A DNA stretch of 7,323 nucleotides from contig CAZXPG010000069.1 of the NCBI GenBank assembly GCA_964643145.1, forward strand, positions 1 to 7,323, written 5' to 3'. The DNA is from CAZXPG01 sp964643145 (lineage in GTDB: Bacteria; Pseudomonadota; Alphaproteobacteria; Rickettsiales; Arcanibacteraceae). Of the stretch, positions 1 through 6,800 are shown in pieces. The notes beneath the pieces were generated by a model. That model saw only the letters and a program-made list of their open reading frames with translations. It had not been told where the DNA came from and ran no database searches. A program made the translations under genes and the position numbers. How positions within the stretch are numbered: position 1 is the stretch's first letter; every line of letters begins with the position of its first letter.

Positions 1-978
1 AATAACTGGATTGATGGCGGCAATGGTACTGATACGGTGAGTTATTCTTCTGCCACGCCGGATACGCAGGGTGTGCCGCTTTCGGTGATAGTGGGGAGTT
101 CTGGAAGCAAAAATGCAACCGCTATTGTTGAACGTACCATCAATCCCGAGCAGAATACCGATACGCTGGTGAATGTTGAGAAAATCATCGGCACTAGCAA
201 AGATGACATATTCACTCTCACGGAAGTGGTGGATGAGATGGTTTTAGATGGGGGAGAAGGAGAGGATACGCTCAAGTGGGAGGGGCTGCCGGGAACGCCG
301 TCGGTGAATGTGCAATATGGCAAAATGCAACTTGCACGTCGGTATATTGATGATGATTTTGAATATTACGACCGTGAATATGGATATTTCGGTTATATGT
401 ATTATTCCGATGACTTCACCGAACAAGACAACCCTAACTATGTAAGCCTGCATTTCAGCAACTTTGAGCAGTTCGAGGGCGATGCACGCTATAAGATCGG
501 TAAAAGCTACGGCTTCCCCTATTCCTACACTATCCAGGCCAATGTGCCCCTTAACGTCGATTACCGCTATTCCGACTACGCCATCCGCGTGGATTTTTCT
601 TCACCTTTTATTGAATCCTTAGACGCAAATGGAAACGTTGTGGCGGTTGATACGGTTTCTCCGTTGCGGACAATTGATGGCACGCCCTATGCCGATACTT
701 TCACCGGCACACCGTATAAACCTACCGATACGGGTGAACGTCGTGTTTCCATCTATGCGCGTGAGGGCGACAATGTATATAGTTTCCTCACTCGCGATAA
801 CACGCATTACAGCATCGATACTGCCGTGGGGGGTGACATGCGCGCCGGTGACCAGCAGATTTATCTGGATGGTATCCAGGTAAAAGGCATCGCCCAACAA
901 GTGACCAACCGCCTGGAAGGCAGCACCTATACATTGAAACAGGAGGATAATTCACTGTTGGTGCTAACCTATTTAGAT
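1..978 (+). repeat. Conserved RTX module, copy 1 of 3 (partial)
   Basis: This is the first of three dispersed direct repeats of the same coding module; the others are at 2272-2763 and 4415-5668. Bases 1-71 are identical to 2551-2621. Bases 1-186 differ from 2551-2736 at only 8 positions, at a constant offset of 2550 with no indel. Homology to copy 3 persists to about base 978 and is lost before the stop at 1030-1032. The left boundary lies outside the window. Confidence 0.9.
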
Positions 979-1032
979 GATTTTAATGGTTGCGATAATT
1001 CAGGCACTAACTCCCGTCCATTGGTTGCTTAG
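1..1032 (+). CDS. RTX-like Ca2+-binding repeat protein, copy 1 (5'-truncated by the window, C-terminally short)
   Basis: The frame is open from base 1, so the true start lies upstream; the GTG at 37 is only an internal Val codon. 343 codons and a TAG are visible. It opens inside an RTX repeat (NNWIDGGNGTDTVSYSSA, residues 1-18), followed by an IIGTSKDDIFTL element (about 61-72) and a second glycine/aspartate repeat, DGGEGEDTL (83-91). These are typical Ca2+-binding beta-roll motifs of exported proteins. A Tyr-rich stretch follows (about 117-135), then a beta-rich part matching copy 3 at roughly 60% by eye up to LLVLTYLDD (about residue 326). The last 16-17 residues match nothing in copy 3, which continues there for over 500 residues. 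No frameshift explains the stop, so the gene looks cut by recombination. The next gene starts 9 bases later. Export and Ca2+ binding follow from the family; any activity is unknown. Confidence 0.93.
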   Translation, partial: NNWIDGGNGTDTVSYSSATPDTQGVPLSVIVGSSGSKNATAIVERTINPEQNTDTLVNVEKIIGTSKDDIFTLTEVVDEMVLDGGEGEDTLKWEGLPGTPSVNVQYGKMQLARRYIDDDFEYYDREYGYFGYMYYSDDFTEQDNPNYVSLHFSNFEQFEGDARYKIGKSYGFPYSYTIQANVPLNVDYRYSDYAIRVDFSSPFIESLDANGNVVAVDTVSPLRTIDGTPYADTFTGTPYKPTDTGERRVSIYAREGDNVYSFLTRDNTHYSIDTAVGGDMRAGDQQIYLDGIQVKGIAQQVTNRLEGSTYTLKQEDNSLLVLTYLDDFNGCDNSGTNSRPLVA

Positions 1033-1044
1033 AATAAAAATATG
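1029..1044 (+). repeat. Shared gene-junction element A (TTAGAATAAAAATATG)
   Basis: This 16-bp sequence spans the copy 1 TAG stop and the ATG of the 217-aa membrane protein gene. It matches 15 of 16 bases of 2886-2901, which carries the ATG of the other membrane-protein gene. ATTGGTTGC, directly upstream at 1020-1028, recurs at 2826-2834 in the same order. There is no Shine-Dalgarno sequence here, only an A-rich run before the ATG. It may be a shared initiation context or the relic of a common recombination seam. Because it is AT-rich, chance cannot be excluded. Confidence 0.5.
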
Positions 1045-1695
1045 GAGTATAAAGGGAAAGAAACAAGCAACAAATCAAAGCTTAATTGGCTGGAGAAGAT
1101 TCATTATGGTTTTACTCTTTTGATTGTCCTTATTTTTCCATTTTTTGCAATGATAACTGAAGCAGCAAAGAAGGAATATGATATAGTTCTATTTTTCTTC
1201 ACAGGAATAGTTTTTTATTTTCTACACAGATATAGAGATAAGCTGCATTTTCCATATAAAGAGTTGTTCTATGGGTTCTTTATGTGGGTATTTTTTGTAT
1301 TGCTTGTGGTTATATTAATGGTGAGGCCGTTTTATTATACTTTTATTGTTGTTGACAATAAGGTTGTTTTTTCTGAGGTTAGATTCTTTGTGGCAGCAAT
1401 GCTAACAACTTTTCTTGTTATAGTAAGTACACGCTTCCCTGACCTTATTCGATTATACACTAAAGGTGTTAGGGTTAAAGGTACGATTACCAAAATATAT
1501 GTCATGGCGTTTTCGTGCACTCATTTCACAGAATTATGTTTTCACTTTAGTTTTTGCGACACTGATAATAATACACATTTAGTTGATAAGTATTTTGTAT
1601 ACGCGCCACGTTTAGAAAAATGGAATGTCGGCGACGCGATAGATATTATATATGACCCAAAAGTGCCTGAACGTTGGGCTTGGATTAACCAGTAA
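1042..1695 (+). CDS. Four-helix membrane protein with DUF3592-like C-terminal domain
   Basis: The 217-aa product has a charged N-terminus and four likely membrane helices at about residues 22-41, 46-62, 75-96 and 113-129. A soluble C-terminal domain follows (about 142-217). Its start (VRVKGTITKI) and end (NVGDAIDIIYDPKVPERWAW) resemble the DUF3592 pattern, in which a small beta domain follows membrane helices and ends in GD-x-V-x-V-x-YDP-x-x-P. The biochemical role of that family is not established. The start follows the copy 1 stop by 9 bases, and its stop lies 18 bases before RTX copy 2, so cotranscription with both is likely. The gene is strongly AT-rich (16 G+C of 60 at 1201-1260), unlike the RTX modules, which suggests a different origin. 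A role as a membrane immunity or accessory protein for the next RTX gene is inference from position only. Confidence 0.88.
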   Translation: MEYKGKETSNKSKLNWLEKIHYGFTLLIVLIFPFFAMITEAAKKEYDIVLFFFTGIVFYFLHRYRDKLHFPYKELFYGFFMWVFFVLLVVILMVRPFYYTFIVVDNKVVFSEVRFFVAAMLTTFLVIVSTRFPDLIRLYTKGVRVKGTITKIYVMAFSCTHFTELCFHFSFCDTDNNTHLVDKYFVYAPRLEKWNVGDAIDIIYDPKVPERWAWINQ

Positions 1696-1713
1696 CATTT
1701 TACGAATGCTATT

Positions 1714-2817
1714 ATGAAAAATACACAACCGGAAATTTCTCCTACACTCTCACCAACTCCGTCTCTAGCTGTTGATCCTAATACGGCTGCGCTAATTTAT
1801 GGATTAACGGCAGGGTTGGCAGGAGAAAGTCTTGGTATACTACTGAATGAATTAGGGCCCACTGGTCAAATGGTAAAATATCAGTTTATTGCACCAGGGT
1901 ATGCCATAACCGCCTATGCTAATTTTTATAAATTAGATCAAGACGGAAAAATTGTGTATCAGGGCGCGGTTGAAGGAGTAGAAGGAACAATCGTCGATAT
2001 TTCATTAGCGTATGTCGCTTCTGAAACAGTTGCACTTATTTCGCAAGTCCTTTGGAATACCCCAACGGTTCCTACTAAAATAGCAGGAGCTATAGGGGGT
2101 ACAGTTTGGCTGGCATTAAATCCTGATATTGCAAATGATGTAAAAACAATCATCATTAACGGAGTAAATGCTGCTATTGAGGCAACTGAAGAATTTACGG
2201 AGACAGTGGCAATCAGTATTCTTGATGTGTATTCTAATAATAAATTATCACTTCAAAACACTGACGCCAAAACCACTATCACCTACACCCCTGATCCTTC
2301 AAGTGCGTTGTTGCCCACCACGCAAGACATCATCGACGCTATCATCCCGATTAAACAATCGCCTATCGCTGGTAACCCGTTTTTTGACCATCCGGAAGTG
2401 AATATCACCCTGCCTTCGGGGCGCTCTAGAGCCTATATCGGCACGGATGCATCCGAGGCTTTCAACCTTATCCCTGGCAGTCAGGTTCCGGGAGGTGGGA
2501 CACTTGTCTACACATTAGGCGGCGATGATGAAATTGGGGTTAATGGGGGTAATAACTGGATTGATGGCGGCAATGGTACTGATACGGTGAGTTATTCTTC
2601 TGCCACGCCGGATACGCAGGGCGTGCCGCTTTCGGTGATAGTGGGGAGTTCTGGAAGCAAAAACGCAACCGCTATCGTTGAACGTACAATCAACCCCGAG
2701 CAGAATACCGATACGCTGGTGAATATCGAAAAAATCAATGGGGGAGAGGGAGAGGATACGCTTAGTTTTTATAGTTCTCGACCTCTAGATAGAATGAGTA
2801 TTAGGCCTGCCGCCTAA
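1714..2817 (+). CDS. Truncated RTX-like protein, copy 2, with its own variable N-terminal domain
   Basis: The 367-aa product has three parts. Residues 1-20 are Pro/Thr/Ser-rich (SPTLSPTPS). Residues about 21-186 form a variable domain with a hydrophobic, Gly/Ala-rich part (about 92-137) and no classical signal peptide. Residues 187-342 are the conserved module, with the RTX run LGGDDEIGVNGGNNWIDGG (268-286). Compared with copy 1, 20 codons are missing in frame after EKI (copy 1 bases 187-246). The protein rejoins at GGEGEDTLS, then ends in 16 unrelated residues (FYSSRPLDRMSIRPAA). It therefore lacks the later module, the propeller-like part and any C-terminal secretion region. The ATG at 1714 is the first in-frame Met and has no clear Shine-Dalgarno. 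It is either a silent reserve cassette or a degraded paralogue. The N-terminal domain resembles copy 3's weakly but collinearly, as in LDQDGKIVYQ against IDENGQVGYR. Confidence 0.9.
   Translation: MKNTQPEISPTLSPTPSLAVDPNTAALIYGLTAGLAGESLGILLNELGPTGQMVKYQFIAPGYAITAYANFYKLDQDGKIVYQGAVEGVEGTIVDISLAYVASETVALISQVLWNTPTVPTKIAGAIGGTVWLALNPDIANDVKTIIINGVNAAIEATEEFTETVAISILDVYSNNKLSLQNTDAKTTITYTPDPSSALLPTTQDIIDAIIPIKQSPIAGNPFFDHPEVNITLPSGRSRAYIGTDASEAFNLIPGSQVPGGGTLVYTLGGDDEIGVNGGNNWIDGGNGTDTVSYSSATPDTQGVPLSVIVGSSGSKNATAIVERTINPEQNTDTLVNIEKINGGEGEDTLSFYSSRPLDRMSIRPAA
2272..2763 (+). repeat. Conserved RTX module, copy 2 of 3 (truncated)
   Basis: Homology to copy 3 begins abruptly near 2272 (copy 3: 4415), at the codons for ITYTPDP, and runs to about 2763. 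Protein residues 189-340 align without gaps to copy 3 residues 200-351 with 24 differences in 152, about 84% identity. Upstream of the boundary the two proteins are only distantly alike. GC content jumps at the same place: row 2221-2280 has 19 G+C of 60, and row 2281-2340 has 33 of 60. Confidence 0.9.
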
Positions 2818-2828
2818 TATTTGTTATT
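2797..2828 (+). terminator. Stem-loop over the copy 2 stop codon, possible weak intrinsic terminator
   Basis: TATTAGGC (2799-2806) and GCCTAATA (2812-2819) form a perfect 8-bp stem with a 5-nt loop (CTGCC). The stem can be lengthened in RNA by a G-U and an A-U pair (2797-2798 with 2820-2821). A moderately T-rich stretch follows (TTTGTTATT). The TAA stop (2815-2817) lies within the 3' arm. Only three of the eight pairs are G-C and the T-run is interrupted, so termination would be weak. It sits at the left edge of the only sizeable gap between genes, which fits a transcription-unit boundary. Confidence 0.45.
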
Positions 2829-2838
2829 GGTTGCGTGA

Positions 2839-2859
2839 ATTGAATAAATAACATTCAAT
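2839..2859. repeat. Short AT-rich inverted repeat (ATTGAAT-7-ATTCAAT)
   Basis: Perfect 7-bp arms at 2839-2845 and 2853-2859 are separated by AAATAAC. The composition makes it a poor RNA hairpin. The symmetry and position, just upstream of the possible promoter for the 310-aa gene, would suit a regulator's operator. No known operator consensus is recognised, and AT-rich DNA produces such repeats by chance. Confidence 0.25.
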
Positions 2860-2866
2860 ATATCTA

Positions 2867-2895
2867 TTGATTTCATTATTTAAATTTAGTATAAA
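2867..2895 (+). promoter_or_regulatory. Weak sigma70-like promoter candidate before the 310-aa gene
   Basis: TTGATT (2867-2872) and TATAAA (2890-2895) are separated by 17 bases, close to the sigma70 pattern. Transcription would begin around 2902, after the ATG at 2899. The message would then have to start translation at a later codon, such as the TTG at 2941, or transcription would have to start upstream. This mismatch lowers confidence, but the 81-bp gap and the preceding stem-loop make some promoter here plausible. Confidence 0.2.
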
Positions 2896-2901
2896 AATAT
2901 G
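2886..2901 (+). repeat. Shared gene-junction element B (TTAGTATAAAAATATG)
   Basis: This matches 1029-1044 at 15 of 16 bases and likewise ends in the ATG of a membrane-protein gene that follows an RTX copy. The linked ATTGGTTGC lies at 2826-2834. It directly abuts the 16-mer in the first junction but is separated from it here by 51 bases. Confidence 0.5.
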
Positions 2902-3831
2902 TGGGAAATACGTTTTGCCCGATATACGGCCAAATGGTCTTTGAAAAAACGGTTGGTAACTGCCTTTGGTGGAGGTGCTTTTTTTATAGCGGTCATAATG
3001 ATGCTTAATGTTATTATGGCCGGGTATGACCACTGGGAGCTACAGGAGCCTAAGTATCCTGTTGGTGTGGAGAATGTAGCGCTAACGCTTATAGGGGGAG
3101 TCAAAGTTACGCTAATAAAGAAAGGTTTTGATAAAGATGGTTTAGTGGTTTCCTTTTTTAGAATATTACAAAAGCCTTTTTATGAAAGTGCTATACGAAA
3201 AGTTCCTTCTACAGATGGTGAGCGTGTTTATTGGAGATGGATGTATAATCTTACAGATCAGCTTTCAGATGATTCCTCAGAAGGAATAAAACGTAATTTT
3301 GCGATGCTGGAACAGTATTTTGATGTAGTGGCTTTTGATCCTATTGGGAACGTATATTTAGATACAGTATGGCGCTATTCTGCTATTGAATATTTCTCAA
3401 GTTATTTGTTGAAACATATTGATGATATAAAATTGTCACCTTTTATGGAGAAGGCATTAAAGCAAAAAATTATCAGGGTCAAGTTGCACTATATTGATAA
3501 AATGGATATAGAAAAATTTCTCATAGGAAAATACTCGCCAATGCTGCAAGAAAAAGTGCCAATGTCAGATGAGGATAAGTATATGCCGTTATTGTTTCTT
3601 CTTAATACCTATCATATTCTTTTAAGTAGTAATTTCACCTCTTGTAATGATACGTTAATTGATAAGTTGATTCCTTTACAGAATAGAATCCTAAAAGTAG
3701 TGGAATTATATAACAATATCGGACTATCTGCCCGATATAAAGGCCATATAAGTGATAATATCGGTTATATCGAAAAAACATTTCCTAAAACTACCAAAAC
3801 CCTAAAAGACAAGTGTAATATCCATGCCTAA
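2899..3831 (+). CDS. Single-anchor membrane protein of unknown function
   Basis: The 310-aa product is not recognised. A basic N-terminus (K12, K16, K17, R18) precedes one hydrophobic helix at about residues 22-41 (FGGGAFFIAVIMML). This predicts a signal anchor with the N-terminus inside and about 265 residues outside the inner membrane. The rest is mixed alpha/beta, then mostly helical and Lys-rich (about 165-275), and ends in CNIHA. No catalytic motif stands out. The ATG at 2899 lacks a Shine-Dalgarno; the TTG at 2941 (codon 15) would also keep the anchor. The last 8 bases overlap the start of RTX copy 3 in another frame, which implies translational coupling and a related job. It is unlike the DUF3592-like protein that holds the same position before copy 2, and an immunity or accessory role is inference from position. 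Confidence 0.85.
   Translation: MWEIRFARYTAKWSLKKRLVTAFGGGAFFIAVIMMLNVIMAGYDHWELQEPKYPVGVENVALTLIGGVKVTLIKKGFDKDGLVVSFFRILQKPFYESAIRKVPSTDGERVYWRWMYNLTDQLSDDSSEGIKRNFAMLEQYFDVVAFDPIGNVYLDTVWRYSAIEYFSSYLLKHIDDIKLSPFMEKALKQKIIRVKLHYIDKMDIEKFLIGKYSPMLQEKVPMSDEDKYMPLLFLLNTYHILLSSNFTSCNDTLIDKLIPLQNRILKVVELYNNIGLSARYKGHISDNIGYIEKTFPKTTKTLKDKCNIHA
3824..3831 (+). promoter_or_regulatory. 8-bp start/stop overlap, likely translational coupling
   Basis: The ATG of copy 3 (3824-3826) precedes the TAA of the 310-aa gene (3829-3831). No purine-rich Shine-Dalgarno is visible before the ATG (GTGTAATATCC). Initiation is therefore probably helped by ribosomes finishing the upstream gene, which ties the amount of the large protein to that of the membrane protein. 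Confidence 0.6.
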
Positions 3832-6800
3832 AAATTTCCGTTTATTAGATCAATCCACACCCACACTAACACCTACATCTGCGCCTAATCCTGCTTATGA
3901 TGCCGTTATTGAGATAGGCACAAAATGCTTAGGGTTGCTTGATACAAAAATGGAGATGATGCTTGACGAGGTGGGGGCAAGTGGCGGTGTTAAGCTGTAT
4001 TGGAAGCATATTGGCTATACTGGTGAAGCTATTAGTTATGTTATTAATGTTCAAAAAGAAATAGACGAAAATGGTCAAGTAGGGTATCGAGCGCAATTTG
4101 TTGAAGAGACGGCATTTGTCACAGGTCTGCTGGCTAAATCAGCTGTTATTGGCTTGCTCTCCCCTTATATTCTAGCCTCATCCCCATCTGCGGTTGGCCC
4201 CGTTACAATAGTGTTGGGTGCAGATTATGTGGTTGGTAAAGCATTCGACAGAGGTGCCCCTATAGGAGATTTGGTACGCCTGATGGCTAGGGAGGGATAT
4301 GATGGATTTTTAAGGGTGGCTCCATTATTAGACGATACAGTTAAGGATATTGCCGCAATTATTGTGTCTAAAGATACTGATGAGAACGTTAAACTAGAAA
4401 ATTTCAATAGCCACACCGCCATCACCTACACCCCTGACCCTGCAAATTCTTTGGTTCCCACTGCGCAAGACATCATTGATGCCATTATCCCGATTAAACA
4501 ATCTCCTATCCCTAACAACCCGTTTTTTGTTCATCCGGAAGTGAACATCACTCTACCTTCGGGGGAATCGAAGGCTTATATCGGCACGGATGCTGCTGAG
4601 GCTTTCAACCTTATCCCTGGCAGTGAAGTGCCGGGAGGGGGGACGCTTGTTTACACATTAGGCGGTGATGATGAGGTTGGGATTAACGGCGGCAATAACT
4701 GGATTGATGGGGGTAATGGTACGGATACGGTGAGTTATTCTTCTGCCACGCCGGATACGCAAGGCGTGCCGCTTTCGGTGATGGTGGGGAGTTCTGAAGA
4801 TAAAAACCTAACCGCTACGGTCAAACGTACGATTGACCCAGAGCATAATACCGATTCGCTTTACAATATCGAAAAAATCATCGGCACTACCAAGGATGAT
4901 ACCTTCACCCTCCAGGAATTCATCCCTAACCTCACCTTAGATGGGGGAGAAGGCGAGGACACACTCAGCTGGGAAACCATGACTGGGTTCCCATCGGTGA
5001 ATGTGCAATATGGCAAAATGCAATTATCACGGGCATATGTGGATGATGGTTTTGAATATTATTACAGCGAAGGAAGCGGTGATTGGTATTACTCGGATGA
5101 TTTCACCGACAAAGAAAACCCGAACACTATCACCATGCGTATCAGCGGCTTTGAAGCGTTCCAGGGCGTCGGGCTCTATATGCTGGGAAAAAGCTACGGC
5201 TCGCCCTATTCCTACAACATCCAGGCCAGCAGCCCGATTGCGGCCGATTACCGCTATTCCGATTACGCCATACGCGCCGATCTCTCCGGCCGTACCATCG
5301 AGACATTAGACGACGAAGGCAAGGTTATCGCCACCGATACCATACCTGCGGTGAATGACATTTACGGCACTCCCTACTCTGATTATTTCAGCGGTACTCC
5401 TTACAGCGCCAGCGACACTGGCAACCGTGACGTGTGGCTGTTTGGCCGGGAGGGTGATAACGTATATAGCTTCCTCACCCGTGACAATACCCACTATCAT
5501 ATCGATAGCCAGCAGGTGGGCGGCGATCATCAACAAGGCAGTCAGCAGATTTACTTAGACGGCTTCCAGGTGAAAGGCACCGGCCAGCAGGTGACGAACC
5601 AGCCAGAGGGAAGTACATACACGCTTAAACGTAGTGATGGTTCGCTGTTGGTGATGCGTTATGTTGATAGTGATGGCAATCTTGATGCACGTAGCAGTGA
5701 TTTGCGTATCCAGAAAGCTGGGGTGGATGGCAGCAGCATTACGCTTTATGGGTTTAAGGATGGGCAATATGATCTAAGTGCCAGCTTGCCTAACCCACTG
5801 AAAGAGGGGGATATTGTGTTGAGCGATATTCGTAATGCAGGAGAGAAGTTGACGCGCTTTGGTGATGGTCGGCTGTTATTTACCTATAGCGATACCAATT
5901 TTGCCACACGTGCCGCCGTGCTTTCTGCCGAAGGTGAATTACTTTACAGCTTCAACCAACCGCTCTTTGAGGAAAGTATTACTGCAAGTGCCACTCTTGC
6001 TAATGGTAATGTGATGGTTTCCGATGGTAGTGCCATTACGGTTATCACATCTCATGGTGCTATTGCAGTGAATCGGAAGCCTTTTTCCCTTAGTTTTGGT
6101 TCTCCACGCATCAGCAGCCTGGCCTGTCGTACTGATGGCTCGGTTGCGGCATATTGTGGTGCTATTACCCTGCTTGACCAGAGCGGAGAGGTGATAACAG
6201 AACTGTTTGCCGGAGGTTCTGGCTCGGGCGTTTCTGTGCAACTAGCAGCAATGAATGGCAATAAACTGGCCATGGTTGAAACCAATGGTAACAGCTATAC
6301 CAGTTATTACGGGCTGCGCATGTTAGGTGCAACAGGGAACCAACTGCATTATCATTCCCATCCCTTGCCTGCGGATAGCCGTGTCCAAAACGTGGTTGTA
6401 TTGCCTGAAAGCGACAGGCTGATGATTGCAACAAAGCAGCGTTACCTACAGCAGTCAGGTAGCACGTATAGCTATCGCTATAATACGACAATACGAAGTT
6501 TTGACAATAGCGGGCAGCAGGTTGGAACCTATGCCCCACCTCCCAATAACCAGGATGTCTATTACGGTCTTGCGGTGCTACCTAATGATAACATGCTGCT
6601 TATATCGGAGAAAGCGTATCATTATGATATTGATGTTTTCTCTTCTTCGCTTACTAAAGTGCGAGCTACTGTTGGTAGTGATCGTTATGGGCGATTATAT
6701 GCCCGTAGATTTGCAACTTTTTCTGCGTCTGCCGAAGGAAAGGTGGTGGGGGTGAATTATAACCCTTATAGGGCGGAAGGGCCGGCATTCCTCAAAACAC

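Noticed and set aside
2800..2834. The stem-loop plus GTTATTG-like sequence as an integron attC site.
   Set aside because: There is no proper GTTRRRY/RYYYAAC core pair and no integrase gene, and the genes are not arranged as simple cassettes with repeated attC sites.
3732..3764. Inverted repeat CCGATAT ... ATATCGG as a terminator or attenuator before copy 3.
   Set aside because: The loop is 19 bases, the arms are short and lie inside the 310-aa coding region, and no T-run follows.
1..3831. Copy 1, the 217-aa gene, copy 2 and the 310-aa gene all lie in the same reading frame, with one TAG and three codons between the first two, hinting at readthrough fusion.
   Set aside because: The chance of four genes sharing a frame is about 1 in 27. 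The genes have distinct starts, and no readthrough context or stop-codon insertion structure is visible.
5306..6539. Open frames on the minus strand opposite copy 3.
   Set aside because: They are short, low-quality translations antisense to a continuous coding frame with strong domain support.
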